A DNA stretch of 5,571 nucleotides from Granulosicoccus sp964435305. GTDB lineage: Bacteria; Pseudomonadota; Gammaproteobacteria; Granulosicoccales; Granulosicoccaceae. Position 1 is the stretch's first letter; each line of letters starts with the position of its first letter. The notes beneath the pieces were generated by a model, which saw only the letters and a program-made list of their open reading frames with translations, made no database searches and had not been told where the DNA came from. The stretch covers positions 1 to 5,571 of the forward strand of contig CAYSZH010000231.1 in assembly GCA_964435305.1 (NCBI GenBank), written 5' to 3'. Of the stretch, positions 4,663 to 5,571 are shown one piece after another. A program made the translations under genes and the position numbers.

Positions 4663-5426
4663 ACGAAACTATTGCCGAGCTTGTCCAGAACTTCGATGCG
4701 CTGCAGACCGCTCAGCTTGTGTTGATCTTCCTATTTGCTGCGATCGTGAAAGGCTTTTTAGGAATCGGACTGCCCGCAGCGGCTATGGCGTTTCTAACCT
4801 TGATTATGCCGCCAACAGAGGCAATTCCACTGTTGTGGTTGTCGATCCTCGGAACCAATTCGCTGCAATTTACCCGTGCTTCTAACAAGCGGGGCATCGC
4901 CCGCGAATATTGGTTGTTTGCCGCAGCGATCATGGTCAGCATCTTTATCGCATCCATGTTCATTGCCGACTACCCAACGGCACTTCTAACGGTCGCTATT
5001 GGTGTGGCGATGGTGGTGTTTTCGCTTAACCTGCTGTTAGGGATTAAGCTGAAGATCGGGTCGGGACGCCGCTGGCATCTCGGGTTTGGCATCTTGGCGG
5101 GTGTTCTAGGTGGGATCAGTTCGATCTGGTCGCCTATCGTTGCCATGTATCTGGTGGCAAGGGATGTATCCAAGGAAAAATTTATCGGCACAAGCGGCTT
5201 TCTGTTTTTGGCCGGCGTTCTTCCACTTGGTGCAGGACAAATAGTGGCTGGCATCCTGACCATGCCGCTTTTAATAAAGTCAGCATTAGCGCTCTGTGTG
5301 GTGCTTGTCGGCTTTCGAATTGGCGAATTGCTGCGCGACAAAGTAAGTCAGGAGCTGTTCCGCAAAGCCGTACTGATTGCCTTCTTCCTGATGGGGTGCC
5401 GCTTGATTTTCACCGGACTTAGTTAG
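4659..5426 (+). CDS. Sulfite exporter TauE/SafE-family permease
   Basis: This 255-residue inner-membrane protein belongs to the TauE/SafE (DUF81) family, which exports small anions such as sulfite, sulfoacetate or related organic acids; the exact substrate is not determinable here. The family's two related halves are visible. The first has 'VKGFLGIGLPAAAMAF' (30-45) and the second 'GILAGVLGGISSIWSPIVAM' (144-163), each a Gly-rich, Pro-containing helix. About seven to eight membrane segments can be placed near 18-39, 42-62, 83-103, 106-128, 142-165, 176-200, 204-222 and 236-252. The length is normal. The ATG overlaps the upstream TGA by 4 bp, so translation is likely coupled. No strong Shine-Dalgarno is present. 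It converges on the acyl-CoA ligase gene with 22 bp between stops and no terminator visible. Confidence 0.88.
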   Translation: MNETIAELVQNFDALQTAQLVLIFLFAAIVKGFLGIGLPAAAMAFLTLIMPPTEAIPLLWLSILGTNSLQFTRASNKRGIAREYWLFAAAIMVSIFIASMFIADYPTALLTVAIGVAMVVFSLNLLLGIKLKIGSGRRWHLGFGILAGVLGGISSIWSPIVAMYLVARDVSKEKFIGTSGFLFLAGVLPLGAGQIVAGILTMPLLIKSALALCVVLVGFRIGELLRDKVSQELFRKAVLIAFFLMGCRLIFTGLS

Positions 5427-5448
5427 CCACAGTAGTTGATTTCAAAGT

Positions 5449-5571
5449 TCAAGTCGCCTCATAGAGCATCTTGTTCAGATGCAGCCGTTGAATCTTTCCA
5501 GACGGACCTTTGGGTAATTCAGGCAAGATGTGCACTGTGTCAGGCGCTTTGAATTGCCCGACGCGTTCCAC
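5449..5571 (-). CDS. AMP-forming acyl-CoA synthetase/ligase, C-terminal 40 residues, 5' end outside the window
   Basis: The visible tail contains 'QFKAPDTVHILPELPKGPSG' followed by KIQR. This is the A10 motif of the ANL adenylating-enzyme superfamily. Lys26 of the fragment, in 'PSGKIQR', is the lysine expected to be essential for adenylate formation. Family members activate a carboxylic acid with ATP to an acyl-AMP and then make the CoA thioester in the cytoplasm. Which acid is used depends on the missing N-terminal pocket. 'FKAP' and the Gly-Lys-Ile-Gln-Arg ending favour acyl-CoA ligases over peptide synthetases. The stop TGA is at 5451-5449. Confidence 0.88.
   Translation of the reverse strand: MERVGQFKAPDTVHILPELPKGPSGKIQRLHLNKMLYEAT

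Noticed and set aside
4970..5341. Minus-strand 123-codon frame inside the permease gene
   Set aside because: It is Pro/Arg/Thr-rich and typical of the antisense of a membrane protein gene, and the plus-strand frame is a clear TauE/SafE protein.

Overview
The window looks like chromosomal DNA of a marine-type proteobacterium, most likely an alphaproteobacterium related to the Rhodobacterales. This is an inference from recalled family resemblance: an FG-GAP secreted protein with an 'IAFVDRPHLAK' segment, a TauE/SafE permease, an acyl-CoA ligase tail with 'PKGPSGKIQR', and an alpha/beta hydrolase starting 'HGWPWSSFSW'. No rRNA, tRNA, CRISPR array, transposase or integrase is visible.

Layout. 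Positions 1-527 (minus) hold the N-terminal part of an exported FG-GAP/VCBS-like protein whose 3' end lies outside the window. From about 530 to 4530 runs a visibly more AT-rich block with every recognisable gene on the minus strand. In transcription order it contains a 5'-truncated fragment (possibly the tail of a P-loop kinase), a 370-residue HEAT-repeat-like protein, an alpha/beta hydrolase with an Asp nucleophile, a DUF4919-type lipoprotein, a 56-residue two-helix membrane protein, and a short YD-repeat-like ORF that may be the tail of a lost gene. These genes are functionally unrelated, mostly separated by non-coding spacers, and several are followed by imperfect inverted repeats.

Right flank. 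A plus-strand operon begins with the last 43 codons of an unidentified gene. Its stop overlaps the start of a TauE/SafE-family permease (4659-5426) by 4 bp (ATGA). The permease converges on the last 40 residues of an AMP-forming acyl-CoA ligase (minus, 5449 to window end).

The main points of interest are these. (1) Near 4531-4575 two 5'-truncated genes on opposite strands meet head to head, which suggests a recombination junction at the edge of the AT-rich block. (2) A long imperfect inverted repeat at 3064-3170 lies between the HEAT and hydrolase genes and has one-sided unpaired bases and outer boxes resembling a degenerate integron attC site. (3) An 11-base perfect anti-16S Shine-Dalgarno sequence serves a 10-codon leader ORF in frame with the HEAT gene rather than the HEAT start itself. 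No complete new system can be demonstrated. The best reading is an accessory, possibly cassette-like island of single genes inserted between ordinary chromosomal genes.
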